A stretch of DNA of 37,496 nt from Gordoniibacillus kamchatkensis (GCF_000829455.1 NZ_JXAK01000061.1:1-37496), one strand, 5' to 3'; positions 15,708 through 24,966 are shown, numbered from the stretch's first letter. A program made the numbers and translations. Notes: generated by a model from the sequence alone, not told the origin.

Positions 15708-17486
15708 ATGAATGCTGCGTTTATGAAAAATTGGAACTTGCGCGCCAAAATGATGATGATTCTCGTCTTGTTTATTTTGCTTCCGCTCATGCTGTTCGGC
15801 ATCCTGTTTTACCGCAGCTCGCAAGATCTTGTGGCGCAGCGGACCGACAAGGAAGGGCTGCAGGTGCTGACGCTTGTGATGATGAACGTCAACCAGCTGC
15901 TCATGGGATATGAATCCGAGCTCCACGACATTTACGATCACGAAGACATCGTCCGGCTCGTCAGCGATTCGAACGATGCGGCTTCGAACGGGAAAGGGAC
16001 GGCGGCCGACGATTCGGTCAACCGGTATCTTCGCGACTTTCTGAGAGGCAAGGACGATCTGGAATCGATATATTTGTTCACTCCGACGCATACGTATTTC
16101 GGCGATTTTAAAGGCTCGGCGTTATTTGTCGAGCAGTACCGCGCGCATCCGATGTGGGAGCGCTTTATTAACCTTGCCGTCGGACGAGCCGTCTGGCTGC
16201 CGACCTACGAGCTTCCGCCGAATCAGTACAACTCGAAGCCGTCGCATTATTTTGCCGTCGGCATGCAGCTCAAGAACGTGTTCGAATCGCTGCAGACGCT
16301 CGGAACGCTGCTCGTCAACGTCAAAATCGACGCTCTGGACAAAATCGTCGGGGGCGTGCAGGTCAGCCCGCACAGCGTGCTGCTCATTAGCGATCCGCAA
16401 GGCAATTTGATCTGGACCCGGAATCCCGACGCCTACAGCATCAACTTGGCGCAATATCCGTTCTTTGCGCAAATCGATAAGCGGGAAGGCGGTATTTTTA
16501 CCGCGGACATGAACGGCAGCCGGTACCGGATCGGGTTTCTCCGGTCGGACTATAACGGCTGGTACTATGTTTCGTTCGTGCCGGAAGCCGATTTGAACGC
16601 GCAAACGAACGATTTAAAGCGGTTTCTGGCGGCGACGGCCGTCGCTTTTGCGGCTTTGTTCATTTTGCTGGCGGCTCTGTCGTCCTATTACATCACCAAG
16701 CCGATCCGCCAAATGGCGCTGGCGATGAAGCAAATTCATAAAGACAATCTGGAGCTGGCGCCGCTCGCCCCTTCTTCGGATGAAATCGGCGTGCTCCATT
16801 CCGCGTTTAACAGCATGCGGGGCCGGATTACCGATCTGATCAAGGAAGTGCGCCACATTTCGAACAAAGAGAAAGAGGCGGAAATTCGGGCGCTGCAGGC
16901 GCAAATCAATCCGCATTTCGTATACAACACGCTGGACGCCGTCAACTGGATGGCTATCGAGAACGACCAGCCGCAGATCAGCGCCATGATTACGTCGCTC
17001 AGCGATATTATGCGCTACGCGATCAAGCCGGGGCAGCAGCTGGCCACCATCGAAGAAGAGCTGAAGTGGGCGCGCAATTACGCCTATTTGCAGGAAATGC
17101 GCTTCGAAGAAAAGTTCGAGGTCGTGTTCGACGTGCAGATTAAAGAAACGGATCTCAAGGTGCCGCGTCTCCTGCTCCAGCCGTATTTGGAAAACTCGAT
17201 CATTCACGGGATGGAAGACCTCGAGGCAGGGGGCGTCATCCGGATAACGGTCCGCAGCGAGGGGAGCGGGGACGACAGGAAGCTGATCGTGATCGTGCAG
17301 GATAACGGCAGCGGCATTCCCGAGCACAAGCTGCAGCTCATTAAAGAGCGGCGCAGCCACGGAATCGGCATCTACAATTTGGACGAGCGGCTGAAGATGG
17401 AATACGGGCCCGGCTATGGCGTCGCCATTCATTCGGTTCACGGCGAAGGCACGACTGTCACCATTGTGCTGCCGTATATTCGCTAA
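15708..17486 (+). CDS. Sensor histidine kinase, YesM type
   Basis: Membrane two-component kinase, 592 residues. TM1 is about residues 14-36 and TM2 about 304-327, with a roughly 265-residue extracellular sensor between them. A HAMP-like linker, the His_kinase box with His403 (QAQINPHFVYNTLD) and an HATPase domain (LENSIIHGM, DNGSGIP, GIGIYNLDERL) follow. It is the first gene of a kinase-regulator-binding protein operon, 21 bases before the regulator. YesM/YesN pairs in Firmicutes sense extracellular saccharides and activate adjacent ABC importers. The lipoprotein gene after the regulator may present ligand to this sensor (inference). Confidence 0.93.
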   Translation: MNAAFMKNWNLRAKMMMILVLFILLPLMLFGILFYRSSQDLVAQRTDKEGLQVLTLVMMNVNQLLMGYESELHDIYDHEDIVRLVSDSNDAASNGKGTAADDSVNRYLRDFLRGKDDLESIYLFTPTHTYFGDFKGSALFVEQYRAHPMWERFINLAVGRAVWLPTYELPPNQYNSKPSHYFAVGMQLKNVFESLQTLGTLLVNVKIDALDKIVGGVQVSPHSVLLISDPQGNLIWTRNPDAYSINLAQYPFFAQIDKREGGIFTADMNGSRYRIGFLRSDYNGWYYVSFVPEADLNAQTNDLKRFLAATAVAFAALFILLAALSSYYITKPIRQMALAMKQIHKDNLELAPLAPSSDEIGVLHSAFNSMRGRITDLIKEVRHISNKEKEAEIRALQAQINPHFVYNTLDAVNWMAIENDQPQISAMITSLSDIMRYAIKPGQQLATIEEELKWARNYAYLQEMRFEEKFEVVFDVQIKETDLKVPRLLLQPYLENSIIHGMEDLEAGGVIRITVRSEGSGDDRKLIVIVQDNGSGIPEHKLQLIKERRSHGIGIYNLDERLKMEYGPGYGVAIHSVHGEGTTVTIVLPYIR

Positions 17487-17507
17487 CGAAGATCGGGGGA
17501 GATGGGC

Positions 17508-19070
17508 ATGTACAAAGTTATCGTGGTGGATGACGAACCGAAAGTCCGCAGAGGGCTGACGAATCTGATCCCGAAGCTGGACGGCGACTGGACCGTCATC
17601 GGGGAAGCGAAGAACGGGTACGAAGCGCTCGAGGCGGTGAAAAAAGAACTGCCCGATCTGGTCATCACGGACATCCGGATGCCGCACATGAACGGCCTCG
17701 ATCTGCTCAGCGCGCTTAAGGAATACCCCGTTCATGTCGTCATCTTGTCCGGCTACGGCTATTTCGAGTACGCGCAAACGGCGGTTCGGTACGGCGCTTT
17801 CGATTATTTGCTGAAGCCGCTGAAGCCCGAGGACATACGGAACGTGCTGCGCAAAGTCAAGGAGCAGCGTCAGCCGCTTCCGGCGGAATCCGAGGCAGGA
17901 GCGGCGCGGGCGAACTATTCCAAGCTGTGGAAAGATTGGCTGCTGGATATCGAGAACGAGAATGAGCCGCCAAAGCCGCTCAGCGCCCTGTTCCCGGCCG
18001 GCGTTTCCCGGCTGCGGATCATGGCTGTGGAAGTGGATCTCATCGACGATCTGGTCAGCGAAGACCAATGGGGGGACCGGCAGCTCGTCCTGTTCGCCGT
18101 GCGCAACGTCGTGCAGGACGTCATCGCAGCGGCGGCGGGCTCGCAGTTTTTGTTCGCGAACGGCGCGCAGCTGTTTTTCCTTGCCGTGGGCGTTCCGGAC
18201 GCCCGGCAGCTGGCCAAGCGGTGCATCGACGAGGCTCTCCGCTGGCTCAAAATATCCGTCTCCGTCGGCGTCAGCGACGAAACCGGCACGTATTTGCAAT
18301 TGCCCGAAAAGCTGCGGCATGCGCGCATCGCCCTGCAAAACAAATGGATTTACGGCTGCGGCACGGTGAGCGATTATGACGACTTGAAGATGGAGGACAT
18401 TATCGAAGTAGGCTACCCGATCGAGCTCGATGCGGAGCTGGCGATGGCGATCCGCGGCGGCCGGGGCGGCGATGCGGCCGGCGTTTTGGCCAAGTTCGTG
18501 GCAACGATCAAGCAAAAAAACGTATCGTTCCGCTTGTTCCGCCGCTTTTGCCTGCAGCTCGTCTCCTCCGTCATCCGCGTCGTTTACGAGCAGCGCATGT
18601 ACGAGCTGGTCGTCAAGCAGTTCGCGCGCCCGTTCGACTTGTTCGACCGGGATTTCAGCCTCGAGGAATACGTCGATTTCATGTCGGGCTTGATCGAGGC
18701 ATGCACGGCCGCTCTCGAATGGAACCGGACGCAGCGGCAAAACCGCACGATCGAGAAGGCGACGGCGTACATTCAGGCGAACTATGCGCGCGACATTTCT
18801 CTGGAAGATACGGCGCGCCACGTGAATATGAACCCGAGCTACTTCAGCTCCTATTTCAAGCTGGAGACCGGCAGCTCGTTCGTCGAATATTTGACCCAGC
18901 TGCGCATGGACAAAGCGAAGACGCTCATGATGGAGTCGCAGCTCCGGCTGTACGAAATCGCGCAAATGGTCGGCTATCAGGAAGTGAAATATTTTTCCCG
19001 CCTGTTCAAGAAAAAAATGGGCGTCACTCCTGCCGAATACCGGCAATTCTTTTTCCGGGAGGAAGAATGA
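17508..19070 (+). CDS. Response regulator, YesN type (REC plus AraC HTH)
   Basis: 520 residues. The N-terminal receiver domain has the acidic pocket (IVVDDEPKVRRGL) and phosphoacceptor Asp55 in VITDIRMPHMNG. A long central region follows, then a C-terminal AraC/XylS DNA-binding domain (RDISLEDTARHVNMNPSYFS, YEIAQMVGYQEVKYFSRLFK). The ATG at 17508 is chosen over 17502 because GGGGGAG ends at 17501. It is the cognate partner of the preceding kinase and probably activates the importer genes from 20502 on. Its stop is one base before the next ATG. Confidence 0.93.
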   Translation: MYKVIVVDDEPKVRRGLTNLIPKLDGDWTVIGEAKNGYEALEAVKKELPDLVITDIRMPHMNGLDLLSALKEYPVHVVILSGYGYFEYAQTAVRYGAFDYLLKPLKPEDIRNVLRKVKEQRQPLPAESEAGAARANYSKLWKDWLLDIENENEPPKPLSALFPAGVSRLRIMAVEVDLIDDLVSEDQWGDRQLVLFAVRNVVQDVIAAAAGSQFLFANGAQLFFLAVGVPDARQLAKRCIDEALRWLKISVSVGVSDETGTYLQLPEKLRHARIALQNKWIYGCGTVSDYDDLKMEDIIEVGYPIELDAELAMAIRGGRGGDAAGVLAKFVATIKQKNVSFRLFRRFCLQLVSSVIRVVYEQRMYELVVKQFARPFDLFDRDFSLEEYVDFMSGLIEACTAALEWNRTQRQNRTIEKATAYIQANYARDISLEDTARHVNMNPSYFSSYFKLETGSSFVEYLTQLRMDKAKTLMMESQLRLYEIAQMVGYQEVKYFSRLFKKKMGVTPAEYRQFFFREEE

Positions 19071-19071
19071 C

Positions 19072-20415
19072 ATGAAACGGATAACGCCGCTCAGCACCTT
19101 CATCATGAAAATGCTCTTGCTGCTTGCCGCCGCGGCGTGCCTGCTTGCGGCTTGCGGAGATGCGCGGCAGCCGGCCGACCCCGGCCTGGACAAGCTGCTG
19201 AACGTTTCCGGCGCGGCGCCGGGCGAGGCAGGGGTTCATAAAACCGTGCTGCGGCTATGGTCGTTTCATCAGGCCAAGGAATTCGAATTTTGGCAGTCGC
19301 TGGCGCAGCAGTACGAGAAGCTGCACCCGAACGTGGAAATCAAGGTCGAGTACGTGTCGAGCGACGATTATTTTACGAGCAACAGGCTGCTGGCGTCGTT
19401 CGCGTCAGGGCAAGGGCCGGACATCTTTTTCGTCTCGTCGCCGATGATCAAGCGGCTTGCCGACGTCCACATGCTACTGCCGCTCACGGACTATTTCACG
19501 CCGGAAATGAAAAACGATTTTTATCCGTCCGCGCTCAGTTCGGTTACGCTGTACAACAACATTTATGCGATTCCGATCGAAACGGAGCTGCTCGGCTTGT
19601 TTTATAACAAGCAGATGTTTCAGCGCCATCAGCTGCCGCCACCGGCCACGTGGGACGACATGATGGCGGCGGCGAAAGAGCTGAAAACGCCCAAAGTGAG
19701 CGGCCTGACGATCGAAACGTTCAGCGGCGTGTACCAGAACTACTCTTGGCTGCCGTTCCTGTGGCAGACGGGGGCCGACCTGCTGTCGGAGGACGGCAAA
19801 TCGTCCGGGCTGGCAGGCGGCAAGGGCGCGGCGATGTATACGTTTTTCCGCAGCATGGTCGATCAAGGGCTCATCAATATGCAGCCTTCGCGGCCGGCGA
19901 CGGATATCGGCATTTTGGCGGCGGGAGAAACGGCGATGCAGGTGAGCGGAACGTGGAACATCCGCATGCTCGAGACAGAGTACGCCGAACAGCCGATCGG
20001 CGTCGTGCCGCTCCCGACTCCGCCCGGAGCAAAACCGCTCACGATTGCGGGCGGTTGGAAAATTGCCGTCAACAGCCGCAGCGAGCATACCGACGAAGCG
20101 GTCAAATTCATTATGTGGGCGTTCGCCGGCGATACCGCCATTCCGCTCAAATGGTGCAGCGACGTGAAATTCGCGTACTCGCCCCGCAAATCGGTCATGG
20201 AAGCGGGCGCAAACTATTACCGGCGCGGTCTCCGTTCCGTCTTTACCGACGACATTTACGGCACCGAGCGGATGGAGCCGCAGTTTCCCGAAAGCTTGAA
20301 CCGGATTTTCTCCCAGTCGCTGCAAAGCTTGCTGTACAGCAACGCCAGCGGCGAGCAGATCGCGCGCTGGGCGGATGAGAACATTGCGGACTTCTTGTCC
20401 AAAATCCAAAAATAG
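19072..20415 (+). CDS. Sugar-binding lipoprotein in the signalling operon
   Basis: Family 1 solute-binding protein, 447 residues, with a lipobox LLAAC. It is clearly paralogous to the next gene: both share GPDI, YFTPE, ELLGL-YNK, GTW, PIGV/L and KFAYSPRKSV. It is translationally coupled to the response regulator, one base after its stop, not to the permeases. It may serve as a ligand-binding co-sensor for the kinase, or as an alternative binding protein for the same importer. The ligand is unknown. Confidence 0.9.
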   Translation: MKRITPLSTFIMKMLLLLAAAACLLAACGDARQPADPGLDKLLNVSGAAPGEAGVHKTVLRLWSFHQAKEFEFWQSLAQQYEKLHPNVEIKVEYVSSDDYFTSNRLLASFASGQGPDIFFVSSPMIKRLADVHMLLPLTDYFTPEMKNDFYPSALSSVTLYNNIYAIPIETELLGLFYNKQMFQRHQLPPPATWDDMMAAAKELKTPKVSGLTIETFSGVYQNYSWLPFLWQTGADLLSEDGKSSGLAGGKGAAMYTFFRSMVDQGLINMQPSRPATDIGILAAGETAMQVSGTWNIRMLETEYAEQPIGVVPLPTPPGAKPLTIAGGWKIAVNSRSEHTDEAVKFIMWAFAGDTAIPLKWCSDVKFAYSPRKSVMEAGANYYRRGLRSVFTDDIYGTERMEPQFPESLNRIFSQSLQSLLYSNASGEQIARWADENIADFLSKIQK

Positions 20416-20451
20416 TGCACCCACCTAAAGGATTTCTCGTTATGTAGCCCC

Positions 20452-20496
20452 GTATCCCCGGCTTATACTCAAGATACAACAAATGAAAGGGGATAC
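20452..20496 (+). promoter_or_regulatory. Inverted repeat and -10-like box before second binding protein
   Basis: GTATCCCC (20452-20459) pairs perfectly with GGGGATAC (20489-20496). The right arm includes the ribosome binding site AAAGGGGA. A TATACT box lies at 20464-20469 with no good -35, as expected for an activator-dependent promoter. It could be a regulator site, or an RBS-masking hairpin in read-through mRNA. Confidence 0.45.
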
Positions 20497-20501
20497 AAGA
20501 C

Positions 20502-21836
20502 ATGAAGCTCAGATGGAAAATGACCGCGCTGGCTGCCATCAGCTCCATGCTGGTGCTGCAAGGCTGCAGTTCTTCGGCTCCGGCGGCAGGCAACGCGGCG
20601 GGCGGGACTCAAGGCGGCAAGGACAGCCAAGGCAGCCAGGCGGCGGCACCCGCCAAGACGGGCAAAGTCAAGCTGACGTTCTGGGATATGCACTCCGACG
20701 CCGAAAGCAAATTTTTCAAAGATCTCGTCGACGAGTACAACAAAACGCAAGACAAAGTGCAGATCGAATATACGGCGTTCAAGCAGGACGACTATCAGTC
20801 CACGAAGCTGCCTACCGGCTTTGCGAGCGGCAACGGTCCGGATATTTACATGATCAGCCCGGGCGAATTCATGAAGTTTGCCAAAGCGGGCCTGATGAAA
20901 GATTTGACACCGTATTTTACGCCTGAAGTGAAGTCCGACTTCCTCCCGGCATCGCTAGATGCGGTGACGTATAACAATCAAGTATTGGCGCTTCCGTTCG
21001 AGCTCGAACTGCTCGGTCTTTACTACAACAAAGACATGCTGGACAAAGCTGGCGTGCAGGTGCCGAAAACGTGGGACGAGCTGCATGCCGCCGCCAAGAA
21101 GCTGACGACGGACAAAGTGGCCGGCCTCATCATTCCTCCGGACAAAGGCGCCTATTTCAACTTTATTTGGTACCCGTTCCTGTGGCAGCAAGGCGGCAAC
21201 GTCCTGAACGCGGACGGCACCAAGTCGACGTTCAACACGCCGGAGACGGCGAAAGCGCTCGATTTCTGGGGCAGCTTCTTCCAGGAAGGACTGTCGCCGA
21301 AAAAACTGCAGCTCGGCCCTTGGGAAATCGGCAACCTCGGCAACAAAACGGCTGCGATGCAAATTTGCGGCACGTGGGCGATCAACCAAATCGAAGACAA
21401 ATATAAGGACGTGCCGATCGGTCTCGCTCCGCTGCCGATTCCTGCTGGCGGCAAGGCGGCTACCGACGCAGGCGGCTGGAAAATGGCCGTCAACGGCCAA
21501 AGCAAAAACGCGGACGAAGCGGCGAAGTTCGTCATGTGGGCGTTCGGCTCGTCCGATACGAGCCACGCCCTGAAATGGGGCACGGAAGTGAAGTTTGCTT
21601 ACTCGCCGCGCAAATCCGTCGTCGAGAAAGGCAAAGACATTTACTCGAAAGGCCTGCGTAAAGTGTTCACGGACGAAATTTACAACTCCGCGATTCCGGA
21701 GCCGCGCTACCCGTCGGAAGTGCTTGACGCCGTCGGCGATGCGATGCAGTACGTCATGTACGGCAAAATGTCAGGGGCCGACGCTGCGAAAACGATCGAT
21801 GCGAAGCTTACCGACATTTTGAGCAAGACGAAATAG
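20502..21836 (+). CDS. ABC sugar-binding lipoprotein (CUT1), second system
   Basis: Family 1 solute-binding protein, 444 residues, with a signal peptide and lipobox LQGC followed by a Ser/Ala/Gly linker. The binding-domain motifs are KLTFWDMHSDAESKFF, GNGPDIYMISPGEF, LGLYYNKDMLDKAG and CGTWAINQIEDKY. It precedes two permease genes and is the likely transport partner, while its upstream paralogue sits in the sensor operon. The spacing and the inverted repeat ahead of it suggest its own regulated promoter. Confidence 0.92.
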   Translation: MKLRWKMTALAAISSMLVLQGCSSSAPAAGNAAGGTQGGKDSQGSQAAAPAKTGKVKLTFWDMHSDAESKFFKDLVDEYNKTQDKVQIEYTAFKQDDYQSTKLPTGFASGNGPDIYMISPGEFMKFAKAGLMKDLTPYFTPEVKSDFLPASLDAVTYNNQVLALPFELELLGLYYNKDMLDKAGVQVPKTWDELHAAAKKLTTDKVAGLIIPPDKGAYFNFIWYPFLWQQGGNVLNADGTKSTFNTPETAKALDFWGSFFQEGLSPKKLQLGPWEIGNLGNKTAAMQICGTWAINQIEDKYKDVPIGLAPLPIPAGGKAATDAGGWKMAVNGQSKNADEAAKFVMWAFGSSDTSHALKWGTEVKFAYSPRKSVVEKGKDIYSKGLRKVFTDEIYNSAIPEPRYPSEVLDAVGDAMQYVMYGKMSGADAAKTIDAKLTDILSKTK

Positions 21837-21848
21837 AGCAGACGGTAA

Positions 21849-21897
21849 TGGGGGGAACGGCTTGCGCCGTGTTGCTGCAAGACGTTTCTCCCTTTTT
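21849..21897 (+). terminator. Possible attenuator between binding protein and permease
   Basis: GGGGAACG pairs with CGTTTCTCCC (one bulge), followed by TTTTT; an inner ACGGC-TTGC-GCCGT stem is also possible. A partial terminator here would keep the binding protein more abundant than the permeases (inference). Confidence 0.45.
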
Positions 21898-21930
21898 CTC
21901 GCCAGGAGTTTTACTTGAGGAGGGTTTGGA

Positions 21931-22818
21931 GTGACTCCCACACGCAAAAGCGCACGCGTTATGCAAGAGAGGGTTACGGCCTACGGGTTCTTGCTTCCGA
22001 ATATTTTGGGCCTCATGATCTTTGTGTTTATCCCGATCGTGTACGCCTTCTACGTCAGCTTGCACGATTGGAACGCGCTGACGCCGAAAGTGTTCGTCGG
22101 ATTTCAAAACTATGTCACGCTAATGACGGACTCCAAATGGTGGCATTCCGTTTTGCGGACGCTGATGTACAGCGTCGTCTACGTGCCGCTGCTGTTTTGT
22201 CTCGCCTTGCTGTCCGCGGTGATCGTGAACGCGCTGCGCGGCAAAACGGTAGGAATCGTCAGAACGATGTTTTTGCTGCCGTTCTCCATCACTTCCGTCA
22301 TCGCCGCCATCATCGCGATGTTTTTGCTCGATCCGCGAAGCGGCTTGATCAATCAGCTGCTTTCGTTTGCCGGCATCGGCCGCCAGCAATTTCTCGGCTC
22401 GCCGTCGCAAGCGATCTATTGCGTCATCTTCACGGTCCTTTGGATCAATCTCGGCTACAATATGACGATCTTTTTATCCGCCATCAAGGAAATTCCGAAA
22501 GATTATTACGAGGCGGCGCATATGGACGGGGCGACCCGGTTCCAAAGCTTCCGGTACTTGACGTTTCCTTTGCTGCGCGAAACCAATACGTTTATTCTGA
22601 TCGTAACGACTATCGCCTCGTTCCAGGTGTTCGACCAGATCATCGTCATGACGAACGGAGGGCCGATCGATGCGACGGAAGTGAGCGTGCTCTATATATA
22701 CAAAGAAGCGTTCCAAATGCTTCACATGGGATATTCCTCGGCGCTTGCGTTTGTGCTGTTCCTGATCATTTTCGCGTTTTCCATGATCCAGCTTAAACTG
22801 GTTTCTTCCAACAAATAG
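21931..22818 (+). CDS. ABC sugar permease, MalF type, second system
   Basis: 295 residues with six predicted membrane segments and the EAA loop (EAAHMDGATRF, near residue 194), followed by ASFQVFDQIIVMTNGGP. It starts with GTG at 21931, supported by GAGGAGGG at 21917-21924. It forms the membrane channel of the second CUT1 importer with the following gene, 11 bases downstream. No ATPase gene is present. Confidence 0.93.
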   Translation: MTPTRKSARVMQERVTAYGFLLPNILGLMIFVFIPIVYAFYVSLHDWNALTPKVFVGFQNYVTLMTDSKWWHSVLRTLMYSVVYVPLLFCLALLSAVIVNALRGKTVGIVRTMFLLPFSITSVIAAIIAMFLLDPRSGLINQLLSFAGIGRQQFLGSPSQAIYCVIFTVLWINLGYNMTIFLSAIKEIPKDYYEAAHMDGATRFQSFRYLTFPLLRETNTFILIVTTIASFQVFDQIIVMTNGGPIDATEVSVLYIYKEAFQMLHMGYSSALAFVLFLIIFAFSMIQLKLVSSNK

Positions 22819-22829
22819 GCGGTGCTGCT

Positions 22830-23642
22830 ATGATAACTCTAAAAAGGTTTTTATTGCCGGCGTTCGCCGTTATTGTCGGGCTCGCCATGATTTTCCCGAT
22901 CTATATTTTGCTCATCGGCTCCTTGCGTTCGGAGACCCACGTGTTCGATCTCCAGCTGCTGCCGGTGGAGTTCGCCTTTGACAATTTCGTCCAAGCTATA
23001 GCCTCGACGCATTTGCTCCGATCGATTTTGAATTCGGTCTTCGTGTCCACGACCGTAACCGTCGTCGCCATGCTGTTTCACGCCATGTCCGGCTATGCGC
23101 TGGCACGGTTTCAATTTCCCGGGAAAAACTTGATTTTTTCCTGGATGCTCAGCACGCTCATGATTCCGTTCGCGGTTATTATGCTGCCGCTGTACTTGAT
23201 CTCGAAAAATTTCGGGATGATCAACACTTACAGCGGCTTGATCATTCCGGCCATTTTCAATGCGTACGGCATTTTCCTGTTCCGCCAGTTTTACCGCGAA
23301 TTCCCGAAGGAGCTGGAGGAAGCGGCTTATATGGAAGGGCTGTCGCTGGCCGGCACGTTTTTCCGCGTGGCGCTGCCGCTGTCGATGCCGATCATCGCTC
23401 CGCTTACGATCGGCTTCTTCCTGGCCAACTGGAACTCGTATATTTGGCCTCTGATTAATACGCAGAGCGAAGAGATGTGGGTGATCCAGCTGCAGCTCGC
23501 CAACCTGATCGGCGGCGGCTACGTCACTCCGTGGAATGTCGTGCTCGCGGCGGCTGTCATTGCTGCCTTGCCGACGTTCCTGCTGTTCTTCTTCATGCAG
23601 AAATACTTGGTTGAAGGAATTAAAATGACCGGCATTAAATAA
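22830..23642 (+). CDS. ABC sugar permease, MalG type, second system
   Basis: 270 residues. N-terminal membrane helix, then IYILLIGSLRSE, an EAA loop (EAAYMEGLSLAG, near residue 164) and the usual C-terminal QKYLVEGIKMTGIK. It is the last gene of the kinase-regulator-importer block and is directly followed by copy 2 of the composite hairpin element instead of a conventional terminator. Confidence 0.93.
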   Translation: MITLKRFLLPAFAVIVGLAMIFPIYILLIGSLRSETHVFDLQLLPVEFAFDNFVQAIASTHLLRSILNSVFVSTTVTVVAMLFHAMSGYALARFQFPGKNLIFSWMLSTLMIPFAVIMLPLYLISKNFGMINTYSGLIIPAIFNAYGIFLFRQFYREFPKELEEAAYMEGLSLAGTFFRVALPLSMPIIAPLTIGFFLANWNSYIWPLINTQSEEMWVIQLQLANLIGGGYVTPWNVVLAAAVIAALPTFLLFFFMQKYLVEGIKMTGIK

Positions 23643-23650
23643 TGCCTGTC

Positions 23651-23822
23651 AAGCTGTCCGAGAAAATGGGGCTGCGCTGCGGATTGGAAATGTGGGTCTC
23701 CGGCTTCGCCCACACTCGTGTTCCTATGAATGGAATCTAAGGGGATGACAGTCGACGTCAAGCGCACGCTTCGCTCTCCGCCCCACATTTCCATCCTCCG
23801 CTCCGCCTTTCTCGTGCAGCCT
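23651..23822. repeat. Composite hairpin element, copy 2 (about 172 bp)
   Basis: Shares with copy 1 the segments GCTGCGGAT, AATGTGGGTCTCCGGCTTC, ACTCGTGTTCC and GCTCTCCGCCCCACATT, plus a right arm ending CGTGCAGCCT. The outer arms remain complementary, but the partner of the first inner hairpin and all of the second are lost. Same orientation as copy 1. Confidence 0.65.
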
Positions 23823-23874
23823 AAGCATTTAAATAATGCCGCAAATCAAAATTGGATTAGGAGAGATGAAGACG

Positions 23875-24966
23875 ATGCTGGGAACATCGCTGCGAGATTT
23901 GTACAGGGAACGCCAAGGAAAGCGGAAGCGGGTGTCGAGCTACGACACGACGGGAGGCAACCGCGACTACCGCAAGCTTTACCCCGGCGAGACGATTGAA
24001 ATTATGAATGTGGAGGGCTCCGGCTGCATCACTCATATTTGGATGACGATGGCGCCGCTCGACGATTCGCTCGAGGACTTCCTGCACCGCAAAGTCGTGC
24101 TGCGTATGTATTGGGACGGCGAGACGAATCCGAGCGTACAGGCTCCGATCGGCGATTTTTTCGGGATCGGGCACGGCGTTACGAAAAATTACAGCTCCGC
24201 GCCGCTGGCGATGAGCCCGGAGGACGGAAGAGCGCTCAACTGCTTCTTCCCGATGCCGTTCGGCAAAAACGCCAGAATCGAAGTGCAGTCCGATGCCGAC
24301 AAGCCGATTAAATTTTATTTCTACGTCGATTACGAGCAGTATGCGGCACCGATCGACAGCGAGCTGCGGTTCCACGCCATTTGGCGGCGGGAGCTGACGG
24401 ACGGGATCGAGGAAAACTTGTCCAACGCCCTGTTCGAATTCAGCGGCAAAAACACGACCGGCGAAGGCAACTATGTGCTGCTCGACGCCGTAGGCAAAGG
24501 CCATTATGTCGGCTGCAACCTGAACATTCACAATTTGCGCATGACGCGCGAATGGAACTGGTACGGCGAAGGCGACGACATGATCTTCATCGACGGCGAG
24601 CCGTGGCCGCCTTCGCTGCACGGCACCGGCATGGAAGACTACTTCAACACGGCCTGGTGCCCGCAGCAGGAATACCATTCGCCGTATCACGGCATTACGA
24701 TGGGCGGCGGTCCGAACTGGTCGGGGAAAATTTCCGCTTATCGTTTCCATATCCAGGATCCCGTCATGTTCGAGCGTTCCATCAAAGTGACGATCGAGCA
24801 CGGCCATAACAACCACCGCAGCGACGACTACTCGAGCACGGCGTACTGGTATCAGACGGAGCCGCATAAAGACCATCCGATCATTGTGCCAGTTGCCGAG
24901 CGATTGCCGCTGCCGGACATTTTGCCGTTCCGCCCGGACGACTTGAAGAAGTGCTTCGATTATTGA
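23875..24966 (+). CDS. GH172 (DUF2961) glycosidase
   Basis: 363 residues, a complete GH172 domain. It lacks a signal peptide, so it should act in the cytoplasm on imported oligosaccharides. Motifs: THIWMTMAP, VLRMYWDGE, NCFFPMPFGKNARIE, WYGEGDDMIFIDGE with Glu232, and HGTGMEDYFNTAW with Glu254; these glutamates lie in the family's catalytic motifs. It is a different subtype from the gene at 2-1096 (GEGDD and GMED against GEGE and GTED). Possible substrates are D-arabinofuranosides or D-fructofuranosides. ATG at 23875 is preferred because AGGAG (23859-23863) is too close to ATG 23866; 23836 is also open. No promoter of its own is obvious. Confidence 0.9.
   Translation: MLGTSLRDLYRERQGKRKRVSSYDTTGGNRDYRKLYPGETIEIMNVEGSGCITHIWMTMAPLDDSLEDFLHRKVVLRMYWDGETNPSVQAPIGDFFGIGHGVTKNYSSAPLAMSPEDGRALNCFFPMPFGKNARIEVQSDADKPIKFYFYVDYEQYAAPIDSELRFHAIWRRELTDGIEENLSNALFEFSGKNTTGEGNYVLLDAVGKGHYVGCNLNIHNLRMTREWNWYGEGDDMIFIDGEPWPPSLHGTGMEDYFNTAWCPQQEYHSPYHGITMGGGPNWSGKISAYRFHIQDPVMFERSIKVTIEHGHNNHRSDDYSSTAYWYQTEPHKDHPIIVPVAERLPLPDILPFRPDDLKKCFDY

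Noticed and set aside
16614-19193. Very long minus-strand open frame (859 codons) opposite kinase, regulator and binding protein
   Set aside because: It is antisense to clearly conserved proteins on the + strand. Its product is Arg/His/Val-rich and domain-free, typical of GC-rich antisense frames.
23836-23874. Earlier ATGs of the second GH172
   Set aside because: ATG 23836 has no ribosome binding site, and ATG 23866 is two bases from AGGAG. The start at 23875 is better spaced, though not proven.
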